The translations under genes and the position numbers were made by a program. Of a stretch of 64,000 nucleotides of DNA, positions 21,014 through 33,115 are shown piece by piece. Position 1 is the stretch's first letter; the number at the start of each line of letters is the position of its first letter. The stretch lies in the NCBI GenBank assembly GCA_016584495.1, contig WAID01000015.1, positions 616,001 through 680,000 on the forward strand. The letters are read 5' to 3'. Below the pieces are notes generated by a model. That model did no database searches, was not told where the DNA came from, and worked only from the letters and a program-made list of their open reading frames with translations. This DNA comes from Celoporthe dispersa. Lineage: Eukaryota; Ascomycota; Sordariomycetes; Diaporthales; Cryphonectriaceae.

Positions 21014-23372
21014 GGTTCTCGTCGCGCGTATTTCCACACCGCCTATGAGCAAAAGTGGGTACGCTGATGTGGCAAGCGAGCAGCTTGGGCCGTCTCTGGC
21101 TGCAGCAAGCTCTCGAACCTTTTTTTTTCTCTCTCTCTCTCCTCCTCTCGACAGAGCGGCCACCACCCAGCACCAAAAGGTGAAAAAAAAAAACACAAGA
21201 AATATCACAGACAACAAAAAATGATGTTTCAAAAAAAATTGACAACCAAATTGATGTCGTTGGCGTAATTGTGTAAGAGAAGGCGGGGGCGGGTTGGTTT
21301 TGAAGGGCCGAGAGTCAGATGGCCCTTGACGTGGGTGGGTTTCCGATTGTTTGAATTGAGGTGGTTGGTGGGGCGACGGCTTTAATTGAAAAGAGGTGAA
21401 AGCTCGGGCCACGGCTCGGTCCAGTCCCCTCGGCCCCCCTTAGGATAAGTCGTGGCATGGGGGCGCTACTACTTAAGGACAACTGGGCAGGCCAGGGTAG
21501 GCCCTTGTCCAAGAGGTTGAAAGTGAGGCTTCAGGTGACGAATCGATGGGCTTCATCTCCCTCTTCCTCTCCCCCATCCACAGAGGGCTCATGGTGGATC
21601 TTTGGGCAGCAAGAAGGTGTGCCGTCGCATCATGTGGCGAGAAAAACGAGAAGACGGTCGAGAGGGAGGGGGGGGGGCGGCTGCGGCATTGTGCATTCTT
21701 TTATACGTGTTGCCTCTGGTCTTTGCAGCAGGGCCTTGTTTCCGTGCAACCAACGCTGCATTCCAAGCGCGCGCCTCTCCAGCCAATACAATGTTGTCCT
21801 CCCAGCGCAGGTGCAGGTCTGCAGGATGGTGTAGTAGCTGCATATGCCCCTAGCGCTCTAGAATGTCTACCACCATAGCACCAGATCTTGATGGGAAGGT
21901 TGATGGTGAGCACAATGGTTGGCCGTGAGCAAGGAACATACCTGCCAGCTGTCTCACCTGGAAACGTACGGTTTTCCATATTTTTTTCTTGGTCTTTTCT
22001 TCTTCTTCTTTTCTTTCTCCTCTTCTGAGGATGAGAAGAAGAAGAGAAGAAATACCTCACATGCTATAAGAGAGCAGGAGGAGAGAACCTCGGGTGGAGA
22101 ATGAATTACTTCAGCTGGTAGCAGCAGATGTTCTCATGGCCAGTCCGGTTCTCGAATCAGCCACGCGCTGCTGTGTCCAAACCCGTACCTCGTCATTGGC
22201 CCAGAATCAACTAGACCGATGAACAGGGACAGGAGAAGAAGGTTTCTTGCGTGTGGTTCGAGCCGAGGTCGTAGTCCCTCAGCTCACACAAACAAAAACA
22301 AATAAAAGGCCCAGTGGGGATCGGCTTATGAGGTAGGATTGGGCCATTCTGTACATTGCTATGAGCACATTACCTCAGACAACAAGAAGACCAGGGAACC
22401 TTATTCTGAAGGCAATCTTGAAAAAAAGGTTGCATACGGAGATTTGAAAGGCCTGGTCCGTCCCCTTTTCGCCGCCCCCCAGAGCAGGCAGCGGCAGAAC
22501 ATGGTTTTGTGACATCACCGTTCCTGGGGGTTGCAGCAAGATGCCGAAACCCCTCAGCCCCTCCCTTCTCTGTTATATACGTACTCTGGTACTGCCCTCA
22601 GGTACCGTGATACAGTACACACAGTACGCGGTTCCTGCTGATTGCCCAGAGGCAGCGGTGCCGTGTCTCAGTAATTGCTACGGGAACAGCCGAGGGTACA
22701 GGCTTGTTTCCCCCGTACCTGGCCAGCCTGGACCCACTGAGGCTGAACCTGGGCTACCCTAGCGGTACAGTGGTTCTGGCAGTGCGAGACAGGGATTGGG
22801 GGGGCCCTTCCCCAATGTTTACATTGTACCATTTGCATCCCAAGTTGGTCTGCCACCCCGTACCTCTGGAGACCGGTCGCTCGAGGGGCAGCCTGCGATA
22901 AAAGCACATCAGAGCCGCCCGCGACGGTCACGGCTCCTTGATCTTCCCGTCCGTCGAACTTCAGCCCGCGAGATGCCCATCTTCTGCTCCCTACAGTCGG
23001 GTGGGAAGCCGGCTGCGCCTATGAGCTCTTGAATCAGACAAACCCTTGGAGGTTCCCAGCCACCCGAGATACCTCCCTGTGACGGCAACAGGTACTGCTA
23101 CCGCCCCACCAGCACCACCGACAACCTTCGCCCTTCCGCCTCGACATCTGCATTCTGGGCCTTTTGGACGGGGTCAACCTGTATTCCAGCACCGTGCCTG
23201 TCGTTCAATCAGTGTGTTGCGCACAAGCCTAAGATGCTGTCCGACACTTCGACGCGCGCCTAGTACAACACCTCTCCCAAACCCTCCCTCCTTCCCTCTC
23301 TCTCTCTCTCTCTCGCGCCCTCTCGCCCTCCCTGCCTCGCGTGCTCACCGCCTTCCTGAGCCTCGCAAAAAG
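21014..23372. promoter_or_regulatory. pod6-type kinase / cyk3 divergent intergenic region
   Basis: 2.36 kb between two divergent morphogenesis genes. It contains T- and C/T-rich promoter tracts (21120-21150, 21979-22022, 23293-23317) and a cluster of GTAC-containing sequences at 22580-22870. Several open frames of 60-125 codons overlap on both strands without any recognisable protein signature. Long 5' UTRs are likely. Confidence 0.5.
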
Positions 23373-26300
23373 ATGGTGCCCCCTCCGCCATCTATCCCCA
23401 CGCGGTTTCCATGCTGGTGCAGGGCCGTGTACTCATACGGAGGAGAGGTATGCAGAAAGAGAGGAAGAAGAAAAAAAAAAGACAAACACGAGGAAAAACG
23501 AAGACTAGTTTGCCTTCCCCCCCCTCGGCGGTCCCTGCTAACGCGCCAGACTCGCAGTCAAAACGAGACCTCGGCTTCATAGAAGGCGATCTGATAGAAT
23601 GTCTGAACGCGGGCGACGGTTCGTGGTGGACGGGCAGGCTGCGGCGGGACAGGAGGATGGTCGGCCTGTTCCCCTCCAACTTCGTCGAGGTCCTGCCTGA
23701 CGACTTCCGACCCATGAGCCGAACCACGAGCCCGATGCAGCCTGCGGCCAACACCCCCAGGGCACCCCCCAGAAGTCAAGGACCTTCCGAAAGCCGTTCG
23801 AGGCATATGCCAAAGCCCCTCACTACACCACCGCGAAACAGCCAGAGACGTTTAGGGAAAGTCCCGCCGTCCGCCGGCAGAGTCCTGTCCGGTCCAGGGA
23901 CACGTCCGCCACATCGGCGCCCTTTACAGCAAATCAGAACCGAAGCGTTCAGGATGACATCGGTAGGATACACACCCCGCAGCTGCAGGGCCACGGGTCT
24001 AGGATGCCCTCTCCCGCCCCGTCCTTCAATGCCCACGCCCAGCAGCAGCGGCACAGGTCGTCGCTGGACGGCCCAGACGACGCTCCACCTCCACCCCCTC
24101 CCCACCGGCATGTTATGGCCGCGAGGCACGGCTCTAGCCTCTCTTATGACAGCCAGATCACCTCGCGGCCGCCTATAGACGCGAGAGGCCACAGCTCGCA
24201 CCTGTCGTACGACTCCCGGATACCACACGACCTGAACCGCCACGGGTCGCACGCCTCATACGACAGCAGGATGCAACAGGATGTGGATAGGCACGGCTCC
24301 TATGGCTCCTATGACAGTCGTATGATGCCGGACCTGTCCAGGCAGGGGTCCCATGTGTCGCACGACAGCCGCGTCGAGTACGAGCCATACCGCCCGCCCG
24401 CGTCCAGGCAGGGCTACCACACCCTCGAGCACAGTCGCCCGCCCCTTCTGCCTCCGGATCTGGTCTCAACATGACCCCATCCCCGCTGAGGGAGGCAATG
24501 GACGGCGTGATGGAGCAGCTGGATGCCCTCGGCGTGTCGCGCGAGCCAGACCCGGAGCCCGAGTCCCCGGAAGCCCCCCTAGATCCCTGGTCTCCAGAAT
24601 GCTTCGACCTGGTCAGCCACAAGTCCAGGAGGCAGAGGAAGGAGACGGCACGGCCCCAGACAGCCACGACCTTCACGCAGGGAGATTCTGGCTACGGCAC
24701 CGGCAGCGCCGACTCGTCACAGAACCACAATCACGCAGTAAGTCACGACCAGGATGGCCGCCCCCCTGAGCTGAGCACCTATGTGGAGCGGATGGAGACG
24801 CGGATGCGCAATATGCACGCGCACAGCTCTGCCGTGGCCGACGAAGCCGTTGACGACGAGCCCCCTCCGCCACCCCCTAAGGGCCGGGTGTTTGAGAGGC
24901 CGAAATCGTCAATGGACACTCGTACTGAGAGCCATGACCGCAGACTGCGAACCAAGCGGTCGGGATACGACATCAGCAAGGCGCTGGGCCGGACGTTTAC
25001 TACCAAGACCAATTCCACGAGCGCGTCATCCAAGACCAACAGCAGCTCGGCCACGCAGAGCACGGACCGGAGCCTGATGAGCGGCGTCTCCGCCGGGGGT
25101 ATCAGCGCGACCAGCGCAGGGAGTTTGGCCCGCAAGAATAGGAGCCGCGCCCAGAGCGCGCTCGGGATGCACGACCTCGGCCTCGACCGGCCCGACTCCC
25201 CCTTCACCGGGATCATCAGCTACCACAGCAGCCACGCCTCGGATGCCTTCCTGCGGCCCAAGTCCCAGGCTGGCCTCGTGGACGACCCCATGGGTAACCT
25301 GGGCGGTCTCGCCCCACCCACGCCCAAGAAGCGGAACTTCTTCAAGAAGCTCATGGACACGGCCAAGACGGGCGTCGCAAACGGCCGGGGGAGCATTGCG
25401 GCGAGCGGCGGCAGCTCCATGCAGTCCCTGCAGTCGTCGCCTATGCCGCCGACCCTGGGCAGCAGCCTGGGTGCCATCTCGTCGGCGGGGCCTGGCTTTC
25501 CCAGCCCTGCGGCCTACGCGGCGCGAGAGATGGGGCTTGCTTCTGGTACTGACTGGGTCCAAGTCCGCCGAGATGTGAACCGGTCGAACACCCTGAGCCG
25601 CAACGAGAGGAATGACCGGAGGGACAGGTGTCTGATGCTGGACTACCCCGCGCTCGACCCGGTGGACGAGCTGTACGGCAGCATCGACGGCGACGAGGGC
25701 GCGGACGGCGAGCCGATCACCAACCCGACGGACTACCAGGTCATCAACTTTACGAATGTCGACAGGAACTCCCGCTTCATCAAGAGCCTCCCGCCCATGA
25801 CGACCGCCATCACGCTGGCGACGACGTACGTCTGCAGGCCGTACCGCAGCGACGTGCAGCGGCTCCGGGCCATCTTCACCTGGGTGGCAGAGATCATCTG
25901 CTGGGAGGAGGAGTTTGAGGGGAGCGACGAGGTCGACACGCGCCGCATCATACAACAGAAGCGGGCCTGTGCGCACGAGTACGCCGTGCTGGTGATGGAG
26001 ATGTGCGGTGCCGTCGGCCTGGACTGCGAGGTGGTCCGGGGCTACCTCAAGGCGCCTGGCGAGATACCGGAGACCAACATGCTGCCGCGGCCGAACCACT
26101 GGTGGAACGCGGTCCTGGTCGACGGGGAGTGGCGCATGATGGACTGCTGCCTCGCGAGCCCGTCGAACCCCAGGCGCCCCCTGTACTCCAGCGTCAGCAG
26201 CGGCTCTGCCGACTTCTGGTACTTCCTGGCGCGCCCGACGGAGCTGTGCTGGACGCACATGCCGGAGGACCTCGAGCAGCAGCGCATCTGCCCCCCGGTG

Positions 26301-27252
26301 GCGCACGAGGTGCTGCTGAACCTCCCGTGCGCCTGCCCGCCCTACTTCGTCAACGACCTGCAGATGACCGACTACAACACCTCCCCTGACCCGGATCGAG
26401 GACCTCGAGATGGTGCACATCACGTTCAACGTGCCGGTCGACGTGGAGATCGCCGCAGAGGTGGAGACCCGCGCCCTGAGGCGGGACCAGGACGGCGACT
26501 TTTACGAGAGCGGCGACGTGGTGAAGAAGCGGGCCCTCGCCCAGTGCGAATGGTTCGGCGGCGTGAAGCGGTACACCGTCAAGGCCCTCCTCCCGGGCGA
26601 CGAGGGCCACGGCACGCTCAAGGTCTACGCGGGCAAGCGCGGGCTCATGCACAGCATCAAGGACATCCCGCACCCGATGGCGTTCGCGGTCCCCATCATC
26701 CACACGGGCGAGAACCCGGCGTACGAGTTTGTCACCCGGCACCCCACGCCGCACGCACAGCGGCACGACATCTACGTCGCGCAGCCGCAGTGCCAGCGGC
26801 TCGCGCTCAACAACACGTTTGTGTTTGCCATCCGGCAGCACCCGTCGTCGGCACCAGAGGGCTCTGCCATGACGCCCTCGTCGAACCCGGGCGGTGCCAG
26901 CCCCATCCCGTTCATCCGGCCCGCGTCGGCCATGAGCATGTCTGCGTCTTCCAACCCGAGCTCGTATAGCAACACGAGCGGCGGCGGCAAGAAGCCGGCG
27001 AAGCTGGCGATCCAGACGCCCGGCGGCAAGATCCTGCGGCTTATGAGGAAGGAGGACCGGGGCCGCGGCGTCGGGGTCGGCAGCTCCGCGAGGAGCACGG
27101 GGGGCGGCGGCGGCGGTGACGACGAGGTCAGCGACGGGGGCACGTGGGAGACGATCATCAAGTGCTCCGAGCGCGGGGTGTGGAGGGGTCTCGTGCTTGC
27201 GGACCGCATCGCGAAGTGGTGCGTCTTTGCGGAGTGGCACTGTGAGGGCTGA
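23373..27252 (+). CDS. cyk3: Cytokinesis protein Cyk3: SH3 plus inactive transglutaminase-like domain (three frame breaks)
   Basis: Septum protein that promotes primary-septum formation at the actomyosin ring. Exon 1 is 23373-23447; a 110-nt intron with branch site GCTAAC follows; exon 2 is 23558-27252. The SH3 domain is split by the intron (CRAVYSYGGE / SKRDLGFIEGDLIECLNAGD .. GLFPSNFVEVL). Then come a disordered region with HGS..SYDSR repeats (24130-24390), a Ser-rich linker and a transglutaminase-like domain (about 25800-26200). There, AHEYAVLVMEMCG has Ala where the catalytic Cys is expected, while NHWWNAV and WRMMDCC keep His and Asp. A conserved C-terminal domain ends in RIAKWCVFAEWHCEG. 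Single-base breaks: C5 at 23754-23758 (one short), 24438-24445 (one short) and CCCC at 26383-26386 (one extra). Correction gives 1256 residues. Confidence 0.93.
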
Positions 27253-28424
27253 GGTGCCTCGACGCCCCGAGAGCAGCCCTCCTCGCGTGGTCGGCCAGCG
27301 GCCAACGGCGGCGATGAGCAGGCGAGGTCTGGTTGGGGGGAGGGGAGGTCGTGTGAGGCCCGGCTCGATCCGGAGCACTGAGAAAAGGGGGAGAGGGGAG
27401 GGGGCATTTCCTTGAATCGCCTGCATGTCTTTTGGTTTCGGTGTGCGGATAGGGCATCTGGTGTGCATGTCGGCTGGCGTTTTGTACAGGTATACATACT
27501 CTCGGCAAGACTCCTGGGAGGGGAGGGGGGCACTATGTCTTCACACAGCATCATCGAACAGGCTGGAGGGGAGCATCAACAACAAGGTCTAGCATACCGG
27601 AGAAGGCTGGTGTCAGGTGAACGGCGACAGACTCGACTGAGAGCGAGTCTTATCTTTGTCATCATTATTATTGTTATTCCAATACGGAGAGCGGGGAGGG
27701 AAAGTAAAACCATGAGCGCCTCGTGTGTAAGAATAGGAATACAAAGCAATGATACACACCTTTTGTTAATCACTACCTAAGAGCGAATTGTTGTTTTTAT
27801 TTTTTGTCTGATTCTCTCTTCAACAGACATGATTATGAATACAAAAGATGCAAGTGTTTTTTTTTCTACTTCTATTATTATTTTATTTCTTTGGAAGGGA
27901 AGAGAAAAAGAAGGCTACATTAGAGTGATTTTTCCAACGCTAACCCACCGCCTCGGCCGATTTTCGGTAGGTGGCACCTGCTGCACCCAAACAAGTATCG
28001 CCGATGATGCTTGCTGCGCAAACGGGCACGCCATTGATTCCTCATCTCTTCTTGTCTCGCTCGGCAGATCACTCTTCTCTCTGGACAAGACACCACAACT
28101 CCTACCATTCAGAGAGAGAGAGAGAGAGAGAGAGTTCCACCTGTCTCATAGAGGTCAGAACATTTCCTGCCAGCGTACCTTTTGTGGTTCTTCATGTAAA
28201 AGACCTCCTCTCATCCTCCAAACCTCACTTCGAGGCCAGACGACAAGTTTGACTCACATGAAATCCTCATCAGAGCCTCAAAACACATAGACTCTCTCTA
28301 CATCCTCTCACCTGCCGGTGAAATCTCCTACAGAAGGAAACATTTTTTTTATAAAAAAAATTCTACACCTCAGTCTCCCAGGCAGATCATACCAGCTCCT
28401 CCAAGGACAGAAAGAAGAAGAAAG
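27253..28424. promoter_or_regulatory. cyk3 3' flank / caf16 promoter
   Basis: 1.17 kb between co-oriented genes. It has AT-rich sequence at 27640-27930, a perfect (GA)n run at 28111-28134 and a T8/A8 block near 28344-28360 just before caf16. No gene was recognised. Confidence 0.5.
28111..28134. repeat. (AG)12 microsatellite
   Basis: Uninterrupted AG dinucleotide repeat, about 290 bp upstream of the caf16 start; GA/CT tracts are common in fungal promoters. Confidence 0.9.
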
Positions 28425-29286
28425 ATGGGCAGCACACCACCGGCACCGCCGTCCATCGAGGTGAACAAGCTCACCTACTCCTTCGCCGACGCCTCCCTCG
28501 GCGTGACGGACATCAGCCTCTCCCTCCCCCCGCGGTCCCGCACCCTCCTCATCGGCGCCAACGGCGCAGGCAAGACCACCCTCCTCCGCCTCCTCGCCGG
28601 CAAGCGCCTCGCCCCCTCCAACGCCATCTCCATCTCGGGCGTCGACCCCTTCAAGGACGGCCTCGAGGGCGTGACCTACCTCGGCCTCGAGTGGGTGCTC
28701 AACCCCATCGTCCGCACGGACATCGGCGTCGTCGAGCTCCTGCGGTCCGTGGGCGGCGACGCCTACCCCGGGCGCCGCGACGAGCTCGTGCACGTGCTGG
28801 ACATCGACACGGCCTGGCGCATGTCGGCCGTCAGCGACGGCGAGAGGCGCCGCGTGCAGCTGGCCATGGGGCTGGTGCGCCCCTGGACCGTGCTCCTGCT
28901 CGACGAGATCACCGTGGACCTCGACGTCCTGTCGCGGGCCGAGTTCCTCGCCTGGCTGAAGCGGGAGACGGAGGCGCGGGACTGCACCATCGTCTACGCC
29001 ACGCACATCCTGGACAACCTGGCCGGCTGGCCTACGCACCTCGTGCACATGCACATGGGCACGGTGCGGGAGTGGGGGCAGACGGACAACTTCCTGGCGC
29101 GCCTCGAGGGGGGAGGGGACCGGGAACTCGCGCCTGGGCGAGGTCGTGCTGGGGTGGCTGCGGAGTGACCTGGCGGACAGGGGCCCGCGCAGCCAGAACA
29201 GGCGGGGCCCGGAGGGTAAGACATATGGGATGGGTGGTACGCAGCTGGGCGGGTATGGGCTCGAGAGCCGAGATGCTAAGGAGTAG
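28425..29286 (+). CDS. caf16: Caf16-type ABC ATPase (one frame break)
   Basis: Soluble ABC-family ATPase with no membrane segments. The yeast relative Caf16 associates with the Ccr4-Not transcription/deadenylation complex. The single domain shows Walker A GANGAGKTT, signature VSDGERRRVQLAMGL, Walker B VLLLDEITVDLD and the switch histidine YATHILDNLAGWPTH. The uncorrected frame stops at 29166-29168 with an atypical tail. Removing one G from the G-rich stretch 29108-29118 instead yields GNSRLGEVVLGWLRSDL and GGTQLGGYGLESRDAKE, the family C-terminus, stopping at 29284-29286 for 286 residues. I therefore extend the gene. No introns. Confidence in the family is high; the cellular role is transferred from yeast. 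Confidence 0.92.
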
Positions 29287-29336
29287 GCGGGCGAGATGTG
29301 GAGGGTGGTGCTGCTTCGTTTGGGGACAGGACAGGA

Positions 29337-29386
<50 letters not shown>

Positions 29387-29856
29387 GTTATGAAATGGGC
29401 GACACGGACTTTTTTCTTCTTTTTTTTCCTTCTTTCTTTTCAACATCATGCATTGGGCTTGGAGTTTACGAGAGGAGGCTAAAGGCAGCGCATTTAACAT
29501 GGCGCTGGGCTGGTATGCCATGCGTCTTTCAACATAGACTTGGGTTGGGTAAAAAAAGCTGCATGGGACGGCTTCAACACAAACGGACTCGCGTCTGGAG
29601 GAAGAAAGAGGAAAAGAATGAGAAGAAAGAAATAAAGAAAAAACAAGACAAGACGACTGTTGTCTCTTGTTGTTCAAGGTGTATTTATGATACTGGGCTG
29701 GGCGAGAGGGGTTCAACAGGTCATCGGCATACCAATCTAATGAAGTACTCGAGACATTATTCTAATAAATTATATATTCCAAGGGTATCTCTCTTGTGCT
29801 CATCCACATCTCTATGCGCCTCCGTCTACAACGGCTCGTGGCCTCCTCCCCCATCA
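29287..29856. other. caf16 / kelch-protein convergent 3' region
   Basis: 570 bp between convergent genes. It holds a compound (TG)12(AG)13 microsatellite at 29337-29386 followed by T-rich and A-rich tracts, consistent with 3' UTRs. No coding signal was seen. Confidence 0.6.
29337..29386. repeat. (TG)n(AG)n compound microsatellite
   Basis: TG repeat (29337-29360) abutting an AG repeat (29361-29386) in the caf16 3' flank. Such tracts are length-polymorphic. Confidence 0.9.
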
Positions 29857-31791
29857 TCAAGGCAGCTCTACCCTGTGCGAATCGGAACCCACCTCGGCAG
29901 GAAGCCCATGCCCGGGCATCTCCCCGTAGTAGGTAGGCGGTGCATGCCGGCCCAGGATCCCCGTCTGCGACCCGGCGGGCGACATCTTGTGGTCCGGCAT
30001 CTCTGACCGGCCATACTCCATGCCCTGGCCCACCATCTCGTAGTACGTGTCCTTGGCCGCCTGGCTGGCATACGCGGAGGCAGACCCGGGCCGCCGGCCC
30101 GCCTGCTCCAGCTCCGTCCTCCTCCTGGCGCTGTCGCTCCTCCGCTTCCTGCGCAGAAAGTAAAATACTGACGCCGCGATGATGGCCGCTGCGGCCACGC
30201 CGCCGACGACCCCGCCGGCTACAGCGCCGGTCGAGGACGACGAGCTGCTGCTGCTGCTGCTGCTGCTGTCAGAGGATGACGACGAGGAGCCCGAGCTGCT
30301 GCTGCTGCTGCCGCTGCTGTCCCCGGCCGATGTCGCGGTCGCGGCGGCGGAGAAGTTCTGGACGCTGAACACCTGCTCCAGCGCCGAGCTTGTGAAGTCG
30401 GCCGTGCGGCTGTTGCCCTCGTAGTAGGCCTTGATCGTGGTGGACTGGTCGTAGGCGGTCTTGTTGCTGTCGAACGCGTCGGTCCAGCTCATGCTGTTGA
30501 GGTCGAACACGGCCAGGCCCTGCGGGTGGGTGTCTGCGGTCCTGTAGGGCCCCAGGTAGTAGTCGGGGCTGTACAGCTGGGTGGTGTCGACGCCGCCGAT
30601 GGCCAGGACCTGCCCGCCGCCGATGTGCTCGCAGGTCAGGCCGTGGCGCGGGTGCAGGGCGTCGTACGAGGCCTGGAACCAGTGGAACGAGGGCAGCGAC
30701 AGCACATACAGGTCGTCCCAGGGGATCGCGTCGTCGCCCAGCGTGCCGTTCCACCCGGCGTAGACGACGATCTCGTACGTCTGGTTGGAGCTGGCCGCGC
30801 CCGCCATGCAGAACTCCTTGCGCGTCTGGGGCGCGTCGCCCGTCGTGGCCTGCTCGTACCACGTGCCCGTCGCCGGGTCCAGGATCTGGACCGTCGAGAG
30901 GCTCTCCATGTACTCGTCGTCCGGGTCGTCGCGGAACCCGCCCGCCGAGATGACCACGCCCGAGGGCCCAAAGTTGGGCACGTAGAGCATCTGCGCGTAG
31001 CTCGCCCACCCGCCCATCGAGATGCCCGTCACCGTCGTGTTGGCCGCCGTGTTGCTGCCAAAGTCGTAGCTCAGCAGGCCGCTGATGGGCACGTACGTCT
31101 CGTTGGCGCTGTAGTCCATGTTCCCGCCCAGAAAGTACCCCGTGCCGTTGCCGCTCGCCACGGAGCCCAGGAAGGGCCGTGATCCGGTCGTGAAGTAGGA
31201 CGCCGCCGTGCTGTTCAGGTTGGTCCACGTCCCGGTCGACCCGTCGCCGCTGGGCTCGAACGACCAGAGGCCCGAGTCCTGCCACGCCTCGTCGCCCACC
31301 GGCGGGTACCGGCCCGCGAAGCCCGTGTACATGAGTCCGTCGTTGACCCAGGATCCGCCGTAGACCAGGTTCGGCACGCCCGATGGCTTCGCCATGGACA
31401 TGATGGAGGCCGAGGCCGGGGTGAAGTCGCTACTTATGTCGATATACAGCAGTGTGTCTGAGTACTGGTACTGCACGCCGTCGCCGCTCGAGTACGAGAA
31501 CGTGCCGCCGTCCAGGTAGACCTTGCTGCCCAGCACCGCCGCTGCAGCGGTGGCAGAGGGAGAAGATCAGGTCAGCCACGAGGGGGGGACAGACGGCGCC
31601 CTGTTGCTATGGGACAGGGCCGGGTTGGTCGGCGGGCTTATAGGCTACTTACACGAGTGGTAGCCTCGCCTCAGGAAGTATGTGTCTGATACCGCGCCGT
31701 CGGCCTGACGCGCGCCCAGGGAGGCTGCTGTCTCCTCTGCTGCCAGGGCTGAGCCCAAGCACGCACCCAACATAAGAAACAACTCCATCAT
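29857..31791 (-). CDS. Kelch-repeat-like single-pass membrane protein
   Basis: Exons 31653-31791 and 29857-31541 give 607 residues. The start MMELFLMLGACLGSALAAEE is a signal peptide. The large outer domain has repeats resembling kelch blades (for example LGSKVYLDGGTFSY, GGFRDDPDDEYMESLSTVQI, YEIVVYAGWNG, GGGQVLAIGGVDTTQLYSP) and many N-glycosylation sites. A Ser-rich stalk (about 35 residues, encoded by CTG/CAG-type repeats near 30245-30310) leads to a Gly/Ala-rich transmembrane helix at about 486-509, a stop-transfer RRKRR, and a 98-residue cytoplasmic tail with Tyr/Pro motifs. This is the standard fungal cell-surface kelch/galactose-oxidase-like membrane protein; ligand and function are unknown. 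No frame breaks. Confidence 0.88.
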
Positions 31792-33115
31792 GTCGCGAGG
31801 ATCGCGCGCCCTTCAGCGGTGAGCACGATCACGAGGGACGTTGGAGGAAGAGGCCAAATAGAGACGCAAAACTCGAACGGAGAGAGAAAGAGAGAGGAAT
31901 TTGAGGGGGGAAAAAGAAGAAAGAGGGCAAAAAAAAAAAAAAAAAAACTGTGTGGAGAGGATGGTACCCAGCTGCTCCCTCCCCTCAACTCGACAAGAAC
32001 ATCTCCTTCGCGGCGCCCCGAGGCCATCCGAGCGTACAAGACCAGCATAGCATGTACTACGGTAGATCGTATGGTTGGTGAATGTGGGTTTCAGCCCCAT
32101 GTAGGACAGCCATTCAGCTGTAGATGCCCCTGCAGATAGGTTTTGATTAAAATAAGGGTGATCTACCTGCTGGTGAAGAGAATGCCCACTGCTGGCTGGT
32201 GTGCAGAGGATCTGGATCCCTGCCGTGATGATGCTATAGGTGGTATCAGACCTCCGAACAGGGTATTGGTCTGCCGTTCTCTAAGCGCTAGGCCAATCCT
32301 CTCGCGAGAGATCGCCCGCTGCGACGTCGTCGGGCACGAGGCTGAGCTTCGAGGCGCTGCCGGGCCACGATGCCGCCGTGCTGTGCCGCCGTGCTGAGGC
32401 TCAACAGGTCAGGACCACGTTTCACGCAGCCCAAGATCAGGTCTCATCGTTATCGTCTTCATCGTCATGCCAGGAGCCTTCTCCTTTACACACGGCCTCG
32501 AGCGCGCTTAGCTGATATCGTGGGACTTGACGGGTCCAGAATGTGGGGATGGGGGGGGCTGGGGGACCCACAGCGCTCAGGTTGGCTTCTGGTCCACTGG
32601 GGCCTTTTGTTGATATTATGCTTCTTCGTAGCCCCACAAGATTCCGGTCCGAGGAGGGAGAGGCGTCCTTGGAAGGATGCAGGGGGGGTGCGAGGTAAAT
32701 ATGGAGTGTCATCACGAACTCCTCGGAATACCAACCAGCGCGCTTTTAACTGATCTGACATTCCGACTCGATACCGGGGGTATGCTGTTCTAGGTGTGGC
32801 CCATGACAAGAGAAGATGGAAGAGAGAGAGAGAAAAATGAAAGAAAAAAAGAAACCAGAGAAGAAAAGAAAAAGGTAGTCGGCGCATAGTTCAAAGTGCT
32901 AACCAAGGGAGATTCACCTACTACATTCAGTGCCTGCTCATCAGTGCCTGCTCATCCCTATGGTCTCCCTACCACCAGATCAATTTTTTGGTCCTTTCCC
33001 AACGCCATTCTGCCGCGATCTGGCCCGTCGACCTCTCGCACCCGCCATTCGTTTCCCTGTGTCGTCCCTGAGATGATGAAGTTCGTGAGGCATGTCCATC
33101 GAGCGTCCCCTGCTC
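31792..33115. promoter_or_regulatory. Kelch-protein promoter / cse1 3' flank
   Basis: 1.32 kb between two minus-strand genes. It has an A18 run at 31930-31947 and purine-rich sequence just upstream of the kelch start. A 14-bp direct duplication (32928-32955, core CAGTGCCTGCTCAT twice) lies near the cse1 end. No gene was recognised. Confidence 0.5.

Noticed and set aside
25026..27468. Two long minus-strand frames (467 and 372 codons) over cyk3
   Set aside because: Arg/Ala/Val-rich antisense shadows of GC-rich cyk3 exon 2, which carries clear domain matches on the plus strand.
28691..29482. 263-codon frame overlapping caf16 on the same strand
   Set aside because: Arg/Ala-rich alternate frame of caf16 that runs into the (TG)(AG) microsatellite; the ABC motifs are in the other frame.
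30269..31285. 338-codon minus-strand frame over the kelch gene
   Set aside because: Second frame of the kelch exon, Arg/Gly-rich, without the glycosylation sites, stalk or membrane helix seen in the chosen frame.
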